Shown here: positions 1 to 7,148 of the stretch, piece after piece
How positions within the stretch are numbered: the stretch's first letter is position 1
How the letters are laid out: each line of letters opens with the position of its first letter
Assembly: GCA_047620505.1 (NCBI GenBank)
Contig: JBLHKS010000069.1
Span: 1 to 31,454, forward strand
Reading direction: 5' to 3'
DNA: 31,454 bases
Source of the DNA: JBLHKS01 sp047620505
GTDB taxonomy: Bacteria; Verrucomicrobiota; Verrucomicrobiia; Verrucomicrobiales; DEV007
Notes under the pieces: model-generated
Database searches by the model: none
Told to the model about the DNA's origin: nothing
Seen by the model: only the letters and a program-made list of their open reading frames with translations
Made by a program: the position numbers and the translations under genes

Positions 1-136
1 ACCAGGCACCGGTCATTTCTTCGCTGAGATCTTCTTCGAACGGAAAACCGATCGGGTTCCGCGTGGAGGCGCAGCTTGCGAGAACCAGGAGGCCAGCAGC
101 TGCTGCGGTGAGTTTCAAAAATAGGGGAGTTTTCAT
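1..136 (-). CDS. Lipoprotein, N-terminal part (runs off left edge)
   Basis: Reading leftward from an ATG at 136-134 the frame stays open to the window edge and gives 45 residues. It begins with a classic lipoprotein signal: MKT, a hydrophobic stretch with four alanines, then the lipobox LASC followed by ASTRNP. The mature protein should therefore be lipid-anchored at a cysteine at about residue 23. What follows (PFEEDLSEEM) is acidic and not diagnostic, so function is unknown. No good Shine-Dalgarno is visible. The alanine run is encoded by one perfect copy of the dispersed palindrome CAGCAGCTGCTG (94-105). The gene diverges from the SHD1-like gene at 304. The lipoprotein call is firm; the family is not known. 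Confidence 0.8.
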   Translation of the reverse strand, partial: MKTPLFLKLTAAAAGLLVLASCASTRNPIGFPFEEDLSEEMTGAW

Positions 137-238
137 TTTATCTGAATCTAACAAGCTCAACCGATCGCACGGAACCAGACTTCATCTTCATCGATTTTTC
201 TGCGCCCGCCATCGCATCAGTGAATGCTCAGCTAAGGC

Positions 239-267
239 TTGTAGAGATTTTCATTTAAGACTATAAT
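239..267 (+). promoter_or_regulatory. Sigma-70-type promoter candidate for the 304 gene
   Basis: TTGTAG at 239-244 and a perfect TATAAT at 262-267 are separated by 17 bp and lie 36 bp before the ATG at 304. The hexamer quality, the optimal spacing and the position in a divergent intergenic region make this the best promoter-like site in the window. It has not been tested experimentally. Confidence 0.55.
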
Positions 268-303
268 CGCTCGTGTGTCTGTTGGCTGAACCTTGCTGAT
301 CCC

Positions 304-1017
304 ATGAATCGAGTTCCAATTTCAATATCAATGTTAGTCCTGATTCTGTTAGGAATAAACGCTGGAGCTGCCGAAGATTTTCGGACGTTCACCAGCACGG
401 ATGGACGAACGCTTGAGGCCAAGCTCATCAAAATGGCGGGCGACAAAGTGGTGATCGAAGCAAAAAACGGAACGAATTTCACCGTTGCGGCGACGTCTTT
501 CAGCCCGGAAGACCAGGTGGCCTTCAAAAAGTTCGCCGAAGCGCAGGCCAAGCTTTACGACCCGCGTCTTGAGGTGAAATTCGCTTCCGGTAAGGGCGAT
601 CGAAGAACGGATGTCTATTTCGACGAGCGAACGCAAGAGTTGGTTCCGGGAGTTACGATCGAAAATCGCGAGCAGACTTTCACGATGACCAATGCGGCCG
701 TGACGGTCATGACTTTCGGTAAGCACGTTACGACTCGCGATGAGTTGAAAGTGATCAGCAAAGAAGAGTTCAAGGTGACCCTGGCTCCGGGCAAAACTGC
801 CGACTGGACGGGTAAAAAAATCAAGCTGGAGTACGATGATCGTAGTTCTTTTCGCTATGGGCATCGCTATGCGGGTTACCTGATTGTTGTGAAGAATGAT
901 TCTGGCCGAATCATTGAAATTGCAGGCACGACTGGCTTCACGAAGAAGGCCGAAGCGGCGTTGAAGTTGAAGGCGGATCAATTGATCGATCGAGATCTGA
1001 AACCTTTCGAAGACTGA
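304..1017 (+). CDS. Exported protein with SHD1-like N-terminal domain
   Basis: The 237-residue product starts with a Sec signal peptide (hydrophobic residues about 7-21, likely cut after AGA or GAA). Residues about 24-80 (FTSTDGRTLEAKL, GDKVVIEAKNG, then SFSPEDQVAFKKF) resemble the SLA1-homology-1-like module common in exported Planctomycetes and Verrucomicrobia proteins. In those proteins a DGR/DGK beta-hairpin is followed by a predicted LS-EDQ turn. The rest is a charged beta-rich domain of unknown function. An envelope or periplasmic location is inferred. The gene has its own promoter candidate at 239-267. Its stop overlaps, in another frame, the open frame leading into the folate cyclo-ligase, so the two are probably co-transcribed. 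Base composition is somewhat lower in GC than downstream genes. Confidence 0.75.
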   Translation: MNRVPISISMLVLILLGINAGAAEDFRTFTSTDGRTLEAKLIKMAGDKVVIEAKNGTNFTVAATSFSPEDQVAFKKFAEAQAKLYDPRLEVKFASGKGDRRTDVYFDERTQELVPGVTIENREQTFTMTNAAVTVMTFGKHVTTRDELKVISKEEFKVTLAPGKTADWTGKKIKLEYDDRSSFRYGHRYAGYLIVVKNDSGRIIEIAGTTGFTKKAEAALKLKADQLIDRDLKPFED

Positions 1018-1031
1018 ACGGAGCAGCTGAA

Positions 1032-1568
1032 ATTCGGGATCGGAAAGCGGAACTGCGTCGGGAAATCCGGGCGGACCTGCGGGTGATGTCGAGCGCGGAT
1101 CGGGAGTCGGAATCCGTCCGGATTTGCGATTGGCTGGCCGCGCGAATCCAGCCTGGAAAGGCGGTGCTGACTTTTGCGAACCTGTCGACTGAGCCGAATC
1201 TGGATTCGCTCAACGAACTCGATTCGCGTCTGGTTTTTCCGCGCGTCGCGGGTGAAGGCGAGTTGGAATTGTGGATGCCCGCGAATCCCGCGGAGGATCT
1301 CGCGCCTGGAGCCTACGGAATTCGCGAGCCGATTCCGGAGCGCAGCGAACGAATTGGTCTGGACGAAATTGATCTGATTCTCGTCCCCGGGCTTGCCTTT
1401 TCGCGAACCGATAGAGCTCGGTTAGGGCAGGGTGGGGGATTTTACGATCGTCTGCTCAGAGGCGCGCTGGCGCAGAAAATCGGAGTCTGCTTTAAGCAGC
1501 AGCTGCTGGCCGAAATTCCTGCCGAGCCGCATGACGAGCGAGTTGATCAGATCGCCTGTTGGGCTTGA
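1032..1568 (+). CDS. 5-formyltetrahydrofolate cyclo-ligase
   Basis: This enzyme converts 5-formyl-THF plus ATP to 5,10-methenyl-THF in cytosolic folate salvage. The signature GQGGGFYDRLL lies in the C-terminal half, preceded by the family-typical LILVPGLAF. The first plausible ordinary start is GTG at 1083 (ATG at 1086), but starting there deletes the family's N-terminal helix. The same frame upstream encodes RKAELRREIRADLRVMS, which matches the usual ATP-contacting K-x3-R start of this family. No ATG, GTG or TTG is available upstream. An ATT at 1032 lies 8 nt after GGAG (1020-1023) and would give 178 residues, the usual length. CTG at 1014 is an alternative. The family is secure; the start is inferred. 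A perfect CAGCAGCTGCTG at 1497-1508 encodes QQLL. Confidence 0.85.
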   Translation: MRDRKAELRREIRADLRVMSSADRESESVRICDWLAARIQPGKAVLTFANLSTEPNLDSLNELDSRLVFPRVAGEGELELWMPANPAEDLAPGAYGIREPIPERSERIGLDEIDLILVPGLAFSRTDRARLGQGGGFYDRLLRGALAQKIGVCFKQQLLAEIPAEPHDERVDQIACWA

Positions 1569-1570
1569 GT

Positions 1571-1592
1571 AAATTCTCGTGATTGAGAATTT
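1571..1592 (+). terminator. Weak hairpin after the folate cyclo-ligase gene
   Basis: AAATTCTC (1571-1578) and GAGAATTT (1585-1592) form a perfect 8-bp inverted repeat around the loop GTGATT, immediately after the stop codon. The stem is AT-rich and the T-run is short, so termination may be inefficient. Confidence 0.35.
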
Positions 1593-1600
1593 TGTCGAAT

Positions 1601-1629
1601 TTGTGTTGATTGTTTGGCAATGTTAGAGT
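1601..1629 (+). promoter_or_regulatory. Possible promoter for the 1672 gene
   Basis: TTGTGT (1601-1606) and TAGAGT (1624-1629) are spaced by 17 bp in an AT-rich gap and end 42 bp before the ATG at 1672. The hexamers are moderate matches, but the TTGT start resembles the better site at 239. Confidence 0.3.
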
Positions 1630-1671
1630 TTCTCTATCAAAACCCTAACAAACCCACACCCACACGCACAA

Positions 1672-3771
1672 ATGCGGGTTCTGATCACAAACCACCGCCT
1701 TTCTGAGCGGAGCGGCCCTGAATTATCAACGCGCGATCTCGCGCTCGGTCTTCAGGCCCGAGGAATCGCTACGGCGATCTTCACCAGCCAAGCCGGCCCT
1801 CTCGCCGACGAGCTGCGCGAGGCGGGAATCCCCGTCGTCGACAGTCCAGAATCGACGCCCTTCGAGCCGGACGTCATTCACGGGCAGCACAACTTGGAAA
1901 CTCTCGTCGCCCTGACATGTTTCCGAAAATGTCCCGCGATTTACGCTTGGCAGGGCGACGATCCGCAGCACGAGCTGCCGCCGACGCATTCGCGAATCGG
2001 TCGCTACGCCAGCGGGATGGATCCATCGAGCGATTTGCTCAAAGCGGCTGGAATCGATCCCGACCGCTACCGACGAATGCCGACTCCTGCTGATCTTGGT
2101 TCGGCAGTCCCCGATCCTTACGCCTGGCCTCGAAAGCGAATTCGCAAAGCGGTTTTGTGCGCCGAAATTGGTCCGCTGCGCGAGCCTCTGATCGCGGCTT
2201 GCGCAGATGAGGGAATCGAGCTGGACGTCGATCGCCAGCAGCTGCTGGGCGATTACGATCTCGCGTTCGCCTCTGGCCGGCTCGCGATCGAAGCGCTCGC
2301 GGCGGGCTGTTCGGTGATCGCGGCAGGGCCGGATGGAATCGGCGACGCGGTGATCGAGGACACTTACGAATCGGCAATTTCGCGGAGTTTTCTACCCGAT
2401 CCGGCTCGACCGGGATTCGACGAACGCGCGCTCGGCGTCGAGCTCGCTTGTCTCCGGATCAACGACACCAGCCCGCTTGCCGAGCGGGTTCGCGCGGATT
2501 TCGACTTGGAAAACTCGGTTACGGCCTGGATCGAACTTTACGAAGAAGCGATCGCCGAGAAGCCGACTCGCGTGAACGCGCGCCGCGAGCAAAAAGAGGT
2601 CGCGAATTTCCTGAAGCGGCTCGCTTCGAGGGAGCAAGAGGAGGAGCGCCGGGTCAATGCGGTCTACGATTCTCTCCGCGAGCTGGCTCAAGAATGGGCT
2701 AAGCCGAAAAAGGTTCAGAGCGCCGAAAAGCCGGACAAAGCTGAGGTCGTAAAGCAGGCGCTGGCTGAGCAATTGTTTCGATCCGGCGCTCCGTCTGCCT
2801 GGCGCGAGCTCGAAGCCGAAAGCGATCCGGTTCCCACCAAGCCGAAGGAGTCAGAAGTTGGATTTCTGACCAATTTGCTGGATCGAATCGCCACGGGTGG
2901 GGTGCAAATCGCTTTGCTTGGGGTTAAACATTTGCCGCTTGGTTTTTCAACGGCGATGGGGCGCTTGAGCGGTCAATTCGGATACTGGATGCGTTTTCGG
3001 CAGCGGCGAACCGCCATCCGGAACCTTGGATTGGCGTTTCCAAAGTTGAAGCCGAGGGAAATTCGCTGGTTAGCCCGAGAGAGCTTTCGGCGGAGTGGTG
3101 AAAATCTCGCCGCCGGTGCCTGGACCCATTTTTTAGCGCAAGGTGAGGCTCGGGAGATGATCGAGGTTACCGGAGCCAAAAACGTGATCAACGAATCGGG
3201 CGAGCTCGACCGAAATGTCGTCCTCGGGATGGCCCGGCTTGGCAACACCGAGTTCTCAGTGCGGACCGCTTCGGCGTTTGGCGATGCGGAATCGATTCGA
3301 ATGACACGCCCGACACGTCTCCCTCGGCTGAGTCAGTTGGTCCGGGAAGTGCGGAAGAAATCCGGTGCTCGGTTCTTTGATCAGGCGAGCGAATCGGTCG
3401 AATTCGGCCAGCAGCTGCTGATGCCGGGTCAAGCGCTTGGCGTGATCGCGGATCGGCCACCAGTCGAAGATGCCGAGTGCGTCGAAGTCCGATTTTTCGA
3501 TCACCTCATCAAAGCCAGCCCGGAAGTTGCGGTTCTCGCTCGCCGATTTGGCTGCCCGTTGCACGTCGCGACCTGTTCCCGGCCCAAGTTCGGCCTTTGG
3601 CGTTATGACTTCAGCACAGCGATCACGCTCGACGATCCGAAGGGTCGTCCGCTGCCGAATCAGGTTGTGATGCAGGAAGTCTTCAGCGTTTTGGAAGCTG
3701 CGGTTGAACGCGATCCGGCTAGCTGGGTCTGGAGCGAAGATCGCTTCGTCCCGGTCACTCCGGCGGCTTGA
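1672..3771 (+). CDS. Glycosyltransferase / LpxL-HtrB-like acyltransferase fusion
   Basis: The product has 699 residues. Residues 1-300 look like a GT4/GT-B glycosyltransferase: an N-terminal Rossmann strand, a helix rich in LALGLQARG, and a donor-site-like segment around 195-225 ending EALAAGCSVIAAG. Residues about 300-350 are a charged, coiled-coil-like helix, then a Lys/Glu/Pro-rich linker to about 400. Residues about 400-699 resemble the lipid A lauroyl/myristoyl acyltransferase family (RRTAIRNLGLAFP, then a GN-x-E block, then VIADRPP). In that family the block is H-x4-E, as in HFGNWE; here it reads RLGNTE, with Arg522 in place of the catalytic His and Glu527 kept. The gene probably acts at the inner membrane in glycolipid or lipid A assembly, but acyl transfer may be lost. 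Perfect CAGCAGCTGCTG copies lie at 2236 and 3409, both coding QQLL. Its 3' end overlaps the convergent gene by 17 bp. Confidence 0.8.
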   Translation: MRVLITNHRLSERSGPELSTRDLALGLQARGIATAIFTSQAGPLADELREAGIPVVDSPESTPFEPDVIHGQHNLETLVALTCFRKCPAIYAWQGDDPQHELPPTHSRIGRYASGMDPSSDLLKAAGIDPDRYRRMPTPADLGSAVPDPYAWPRKRIRKAVLCAEIGPLREPLIAACADEGIELDVDRQQLLGDYDLAFASGRLAIEALAAGCSVIAAGPDGIGDAVIEDTYESAISRSFLPDPARPGFDERALGVELACLRINDTSPLAERVRADFDLENSVTAWIELYEEAIAEKPTRVNARREQKEVANFLKRLASREQEEERRVNAVYDSLRELAQEWAKPKKVQSAEKPDKAEVVKQALAEQLFRSGAPSAWRELEAESDPVPTKPKESEVGFLTNLLDRIATGGVQIALLGVKHLPLGFSTAMGRLSGQFGYWMRFRQRRTAIRNLGLAFPKLKPREIRWLARESFRRSGENLAAGAWTHFLAQGEAREMIEVTGAKNVINESGELDRNVVLGMARLGNTEFSVRTASAFGDAESIRMTRPTRLPRLSQLVREVRKKSGARFFDQASESVEFGQQLLMPGQALGVIADRPPVEDAECVEVRFFDHLIKASPEVAVLARRFGCPLHVATCSRPKFGLWRYDFSTAITLDDPKGRPLPNQVVMQEVFSVLEAAVERDPASWVWSEDRFVPVTPAA

Positions 3772-5233
3772 TCGCTGACTCGTCCAGCTGAATCCGGATT
3801 GGCCAGTTCAGCGGCTGGACGTCGTATTCTGTCCGCTCAAAAACCGTCCGTTCGCCGCCGCCGACGTAGCTCTGGACCGAGAGTTCAATTTTTTCCCCCC
3901 ACTTTTCCGCCTTGGCGAACCAACGGTTTTGGCCTCGCGCATAACGAAACGAGTTTAAGCCGACGATTCCGTATCTCGGGCTCAGCTGATTCCAGATCGG
4001 TGATTCCAGATTCGGATTTCCGGGAATCGACATTTCGAAAACCAATCCAGGCTTTCGCGGAATCTTGAGAGATAAAGATTTTTGAGTGGGCTGAATATCG
4101 ATTTCCCAGCTATGCCGGTAGGGACCGCTGAAATACGAATCAATATCGATTTTCATCAACCCGGCAGGCACGGCCAATTCGAACGAGCCGTCGTCCTGAA
4201 TCCTGGCTGAACCGCTCATTCGGACTTCCCAACCAGCGTCAGTCTCGTAAACCCGGCTCGCGTCGAGATCGAGCCGGTAGAGGGCTGGCTGGTTCGAATG
4301 CGCGTCCACGACCAGTCCTTCGAGAGTCACCAGCGGCGGCAGCTCGATCCGCAGGCCGTTTGATTCCGGCTCCCGTTTTTCTGCGTCCGGCTCAGTTTCG
4401 CGAACAGTCAGCTCAGTAAAGCCCGGCAGGCTAACATAAATAATGCGCCTTGCGTAGGTCGGCGTATTTTCCAGCCGAAACCGACCCTCGCCGTCCGTAG
4501 TCGCCTTCGAATCGTGATCTCCGCGCCCTCTGTAAAGTCGAAGTTTCGCGCCAGCCATCGGCTCGCCGGTCAACTCGTTTACGACCTGCCCGCTGACCGT
4601 GCCCACCGGCCGCAGCACGAACGGCTCCGCTCGCGGGCTCTCTTCAGCGGGGTTCTCGAAAAAGTCAGCGTCTCCAAATCCAGGGATGCCTTCAACCGTG
4701 GTGAAAAGCCGACCGTCGATTTTCATTTCCGCTTTCACGGTGAGCCCGGCTGGAAATTTGTATCCGTTAAAGGTCGCTCCGCGCAGGGTGAATTCCCCAC
4801 GCTGATTTGTCCTAACCGGCTTCCAAGGCGATTTCGCGCCGTAGGCCTTTAGCGGCATGTAAGTTCTGGTTCCGAACTCGAGAACGCTGACCGTTGCGTC
4901 CGCTGCCGGCTTCTGCCCAGGAAGCTCGACCACTCCAGTGATTTTGAAAGCTGGCCTCAGCTGCATCTCTTCCCCTGGCCAATTCCAGATGCTGAGAGCG
5001 GCCCCGGGAGCGTCGATCACGAGCGCGCCGGGGCGGTGGTTGTTTGAGGCGATTTCGGGCAACTCGAAGCGACCTTTGTCATCGGTTTTGAGGATTTGGT
5101 CAGGCTCGCCGTCTTTGATTCTCCGGACTTCAACGCCAGCAGCTGCTGAGCCGTCCGGAAGGAGAACGCGATGCTCGGAGGCTGCAGCGACGCCGAGCGA
5201 GATCAGGAAAATGGCGGCGAGGAGGCGTTTCAT
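3755..5233 (-). CDS. Exported carboxypeptidase-regulatory-like repeat protein
   Basis: The 492-residue product has a Sec signal peptide (MKRLL, then an alanine-rich hydrophobic core ending VAAAS). At least two carboxypeptidase-regulatory-like beta-sandwich modules are visible: one near residues 20-60 (LPDGSAAAGVEV, later TDDKGRFELPE) and one near 210-260 (VSGQVVNELTGEPMAGAKL, later TTDGEGRFRLENTP). Further G-x-V-D repeats continue to about 400. No catalytic motif is seen. Such modules usually serve as structural or binding domains in exported proteins of this phylum. The gene is monocistronic as seen here, converging on the fusion gene and diverging from the PQQ-propeller gene. The first module contains a perfect dispersed palindrome (5137-5148), encoding alanines. 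Confidence 0.75.
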   Translation of the reverse strand: MKRLLAAIFLISLGVAAASEHRVLLPDGSAAAGVEVRRIKDGEPDQILKTDDKGRFELPEIASNNHRPGALVIDAPGAALSIWNWPGEEMQLRPAFKITGVVELPGQKPAADATVSVLEFGTRTYMPLKAYGAKSPWKPVRTNQRGEFTLRGATFNGYKFPAGLTVKAEMKIDGRLFTTVEGIPGFGDADFFENPAEESPRAEPFVLRPVGTVSGQVVNELTGEPMAGAKLRLYRGRGDHDSKATTDGEGRFRLENTPTYARRIIYVSLPGFTELTVRETEPDAEKREPESNGLRIELPPLVTLEGLVVDAHSNQPALYRLDLDASRVYETDAGWEVRMSGSARIQDDGSFELAVPAGLMKIDIDSYFSGPYRHSWEIDIQPTQKSLSLKIPRKPGLVFEMSIPGNPNLESPIWNQLSPRYGIVGLNSFRYARGQNRWFAKAEKWGEKIELSVQSYVGGGERTVFERTEYDVQPLNWPIRIQLDESAIKPPE

Positions 5234-5318
5234 GAGGCCAGGTTAGCAGCAATTCAGGGGAAGATGTCAAGCCGTTGTAAAATTGAACGAACGGGCTGAA
5301 ACAGCGCGTGTATCGATC

Positions 5319-6560
5319 ATGATTCGCAGCCGATTTCTCGCATTCCCGATTCTTCTAACCGCGCTCGCAGCTTCCGCGGCGGAAAACTGGCCGGGCTGGC
5401 GCGGGCCGACCGGCGACGGCATTTCGAACGATCCAAACGTCCCGGTTTCGTGGACTCTCGAGGAAGACACGATCTGGAAAGTCGCCGTTCCTGGAATCGG
5501 TCACGCATCGCCAATCATCTGGGAAGATCGAATTTACACGGTCACGGCGATCGAAGAAACCGGCGAGCGAAACCTGCTTTGCCTTGATCGAAAAACGGGA
5601 TCGACGATTTGGAAGACGATCGTGCTCGAAGCGCCGTTTGAGGGGATTCACAAGCTGAACAGTCGTGCGTCGAGCACGCCGGTTACCGATGGCGAGCGAA
5701 TTTTTGTCAGCTTCCTCGATAAGAATCGGATGTTCGTTGCGGCTTACGATTTGAAAGGCGAAAAAATCTGGGAAGCGCGCGCTGGCGAGTTTTCAAGCAA
5801 GCACGGTTACTGCTCGAGCCCGATTCTCTGGAAAGACACGGTGATCGTGAACGGCGACCACGACGGCGATGGTTTCATCGTCGCGTTCGATCAAAAATCG
5901 GGCGAAGAAGTCTGGAATCAGCCTCGCCCTAACAACACCAGAAGCTACTGCACGCCGCTCATCCGCAAAATTGGTGATCGCAATCAAATGATCATGTCGG
6001 GCAGCAAATGCGTTGCGAGTTACGACCCTGACACTGGCAAACAGCACTGGATTATCGACGGTCCGACCGAGCAATATGTGGCTTCGTTAGTCTACAACGA
6101 GAATCTGAAGTTGCTGTTCATGACCTGCGGATTTCCAGAGCGGCACATGATGGCGATCGACCCGACAGGCGAGGGCAACGTGACGGATTCTCACGTCCGC
6201 TGGCACGAAACCGTGGGCGCATCGTACGTGCCTAGCCCGATTGCGATTGGACCGTATTTTCTGGTTGTGGCAGACAACGGCGTTGCGAGCTGTTTCGTCG
6301 CCGAAACTGGCGAAAAACTCTGGCGCGAACGGCTCGTGACCACCGGCAGGGGCGGGCACAGCGCTTCGTTGATTTCGGCAAACGGCCTTGCGTATTTTGT
6401 CTCGGACGGCGGGGTGATGACCGTGGTTAAGCCCGGAAAAGAGTTAGACATCGTCGCTCAAAACGAGCTGGGCGAAAAAATGAGCGCCTCGCCCGTGGTT
6501 TACGACGGCAAACTCTATCTTCGAGGGCACGAGCACCTCTTTTGCATTGGCAGCAAGTGA
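5319..6560 (+). CDS. Exported PQQ-like beta-propeller protein
   Basis: The predicted product has 413 residues. I chose ATG 5319 rather than an upstream in-frame ATG at 5283 because 5319 opens directly into a signal peptide (MIRSRFLAF, then LLTALAASAAE). The mature start ENWPGWRGPTGDGIS is a hallmark of a large planctomycete/verrucomicrobial family of PQQ-binding-like, BamB-related propellers. Repeated blades are visible as IWKVAVPG, LLCLDRKTGSTIWKT, VAAYDLKGEKIWEA, IVAFDQKSGEEVW, VASYDPDTGKQHW and CFVAETGEKLWRE. A periplasmic role is inferred; no dehydrogenase-specific residues are evident, so enzymatic activity is doubtful. It is followed 37 bp later by a small membrane-protein gene, probably in the same operon. 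Confidence 0.85.
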   Translation: MIRSRFLAFPILLTALAASAAENWPGWRGPTGDGISNDPNVPVSWTLEEDTIWKVAVPGIGHASPIIWEDRIYTVTAIEETGERNLLCLDRKTGSTIWKTIVLEAPFEGIHKLNSRASSTPVTDGERIFVSFLDKNRMFVAAYDLKGEKIWEARAGEFSSKHGYCSSPILWKDTVIVNGDHDGDGFIVAFDQKSGEEVWNQPRPNNTRSYCTPLIRKIGDRNQMIMSGSKCVASYDPDTGKQHWIIDGPTEQYVASLVYNENLKLLFMTCGFPERHMMAIDPTGEGNVTDSHVRWHETVGASYVPSPIAIGPYFLVVADNGVASCFVAETGEKLWRERLVTTGRGGHSASLISANGLAYFVSDGGVMTVVKPGKELDIVAQNELGEKMSASPVVYDGKLYLRGHEHLFCIGSK

Positions 6561-6583
6561 GTCTTGCTGACCAGCAGGTGCTG

Positions 6584-6600
6584 CCGGAGGCTCCGGCGTG
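6584..6600 (+). promoter_or_regulatory. Shine-Dalgarno inside a GC hairpin at a GTG start
   Basis: GGAGG at 6586-6590 lies 7 nt before GTG 6598, one of the few strong ribosome binding sites here. It sits inside the inverted repeat GCCGGAGGCTCCGGC (6584-6598), so in RNA the site would lie largely in the stem or loop. That could lower initiation unless ribosomes translating the upstream gene open it. Confidence 0.45.
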
Positions 6601-6942
6601 CGCAAGTTCGTAGTTTTCTGGTTTTACCTGACCACTTTCACAGTCGGGCTCTACTCGATGATCGCTCTGATCATTGTGCTGGGAACCGGGATCGATGTGG
6701 ATCTCGGAAAGTGGGAGCCGATCCTGTTTGGGGTTCTGCGCGTTGCGATCGGGGTCGGGACGTTGGCCCTTTTGCTGCGCGCGGGCGTGCTGGGCAATCG
6801 AATCGGCGACTGGGTGGTCCCGAATTCCGCAGAGCCGCCGAGACCGATCCGAGCGAGCGTGGCGATCTTCCTGCCGCTGGTTTTCTGGGCCGCGGTGCTG
6901 GTTGGGATCTGGCTTTTGAGCCAGGTTTTCAAGGCCGACTAA
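6598..6942 (+). CDS. Small three-helix membrane protein, unknown function
   Basis: The 114-residue product has three predicted membrane helices: about residues 5-29 (FWFYLTTFTVG onward), 42-64 (LFGVLRVAIGVGTLALLL) and 88-109 (VAIFLPLVFWAAVLVGIWLL). A short proline-rich loop (NSAEPPRPIR) precedes the third helix. The GTG start is supported by GGAGG 7 nt upstream and because the first helix begins immediately after it. I do not recognise the family. Position suggests co-transcription with the PQQ-propeller gene. Its stop overlaps the stop of the convergent 51-codon gene by two bases. Confidence 0.6.
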   Translation: MRKFVVFWFYLTTFTVGLYSMIALIIVLGTGIDVDLGKWEPILFGVLRVAIGVGTLALLLRAGVLGNRIGDWVVPNSAEPPRPIRASVAIFLPLVFWAAVLVGIWLLSQVFKAD

Positions 6943-7094
6943 GAGCCGACGACGAAGGCGATGTTGCTTTCGGCTTTGCCGCGGCAACCCGCTTTGCCCG
7001 AATCTTCGTCTTTATCGACCGGTCTCTCGGGCGGAATGTCCGCAAGAATCGGGACCAGGGCGAGGGCGAGCAGGGAGGTGTAGAGAATTTTCAT
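6939..7094 (-). CDS. 51-residue exported microprotein
   Basis: An ATG at 7094-7092 opens a 51-codon frame ending in TAG at 6941-6939. The product starts MKILYTSLLALALVPILA, a convincing signal peptide. A short acidic segment follows (PPERPVDKDEDSG), then a basic patch with one cysteine (AGCRGK) and a hydrophobic end (AFVVGS). After cleavage about 33 residues would remain. No family is recognised. Support comes from the signal-peptide architecture and from the tight tail-to-tail fit with the neighbouring gene. The ribosome site is weak: GGAG abuts the ATG. Confidence 0.5.
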   Translation of the reverse strand: MKILYTSLLALALVPILADIPPERPVDKDEDSGKAGCRGKAESNIAFVVGS

Positions 7095-7110
7095 CTCCAC
7101 GATTAAACCC

Positions 7111-7122
7111 GAGCAGCTGCTG
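7111..7122. repeat. Intergenic copy of the dispersed palindrome
   Basis: GAGCAGCTGCTG, one mismatch from CAGCAGCTGCTG, lies in the 54-bp gap between the microprotein gene and the kinase gene. Because it is outside coding sequence, it argues against a protein-level reason for the motif. Confidence 0.6.
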
Positions 7123-7148
7123 GCGTGTCAACGCCGGAAAAACGGTGG

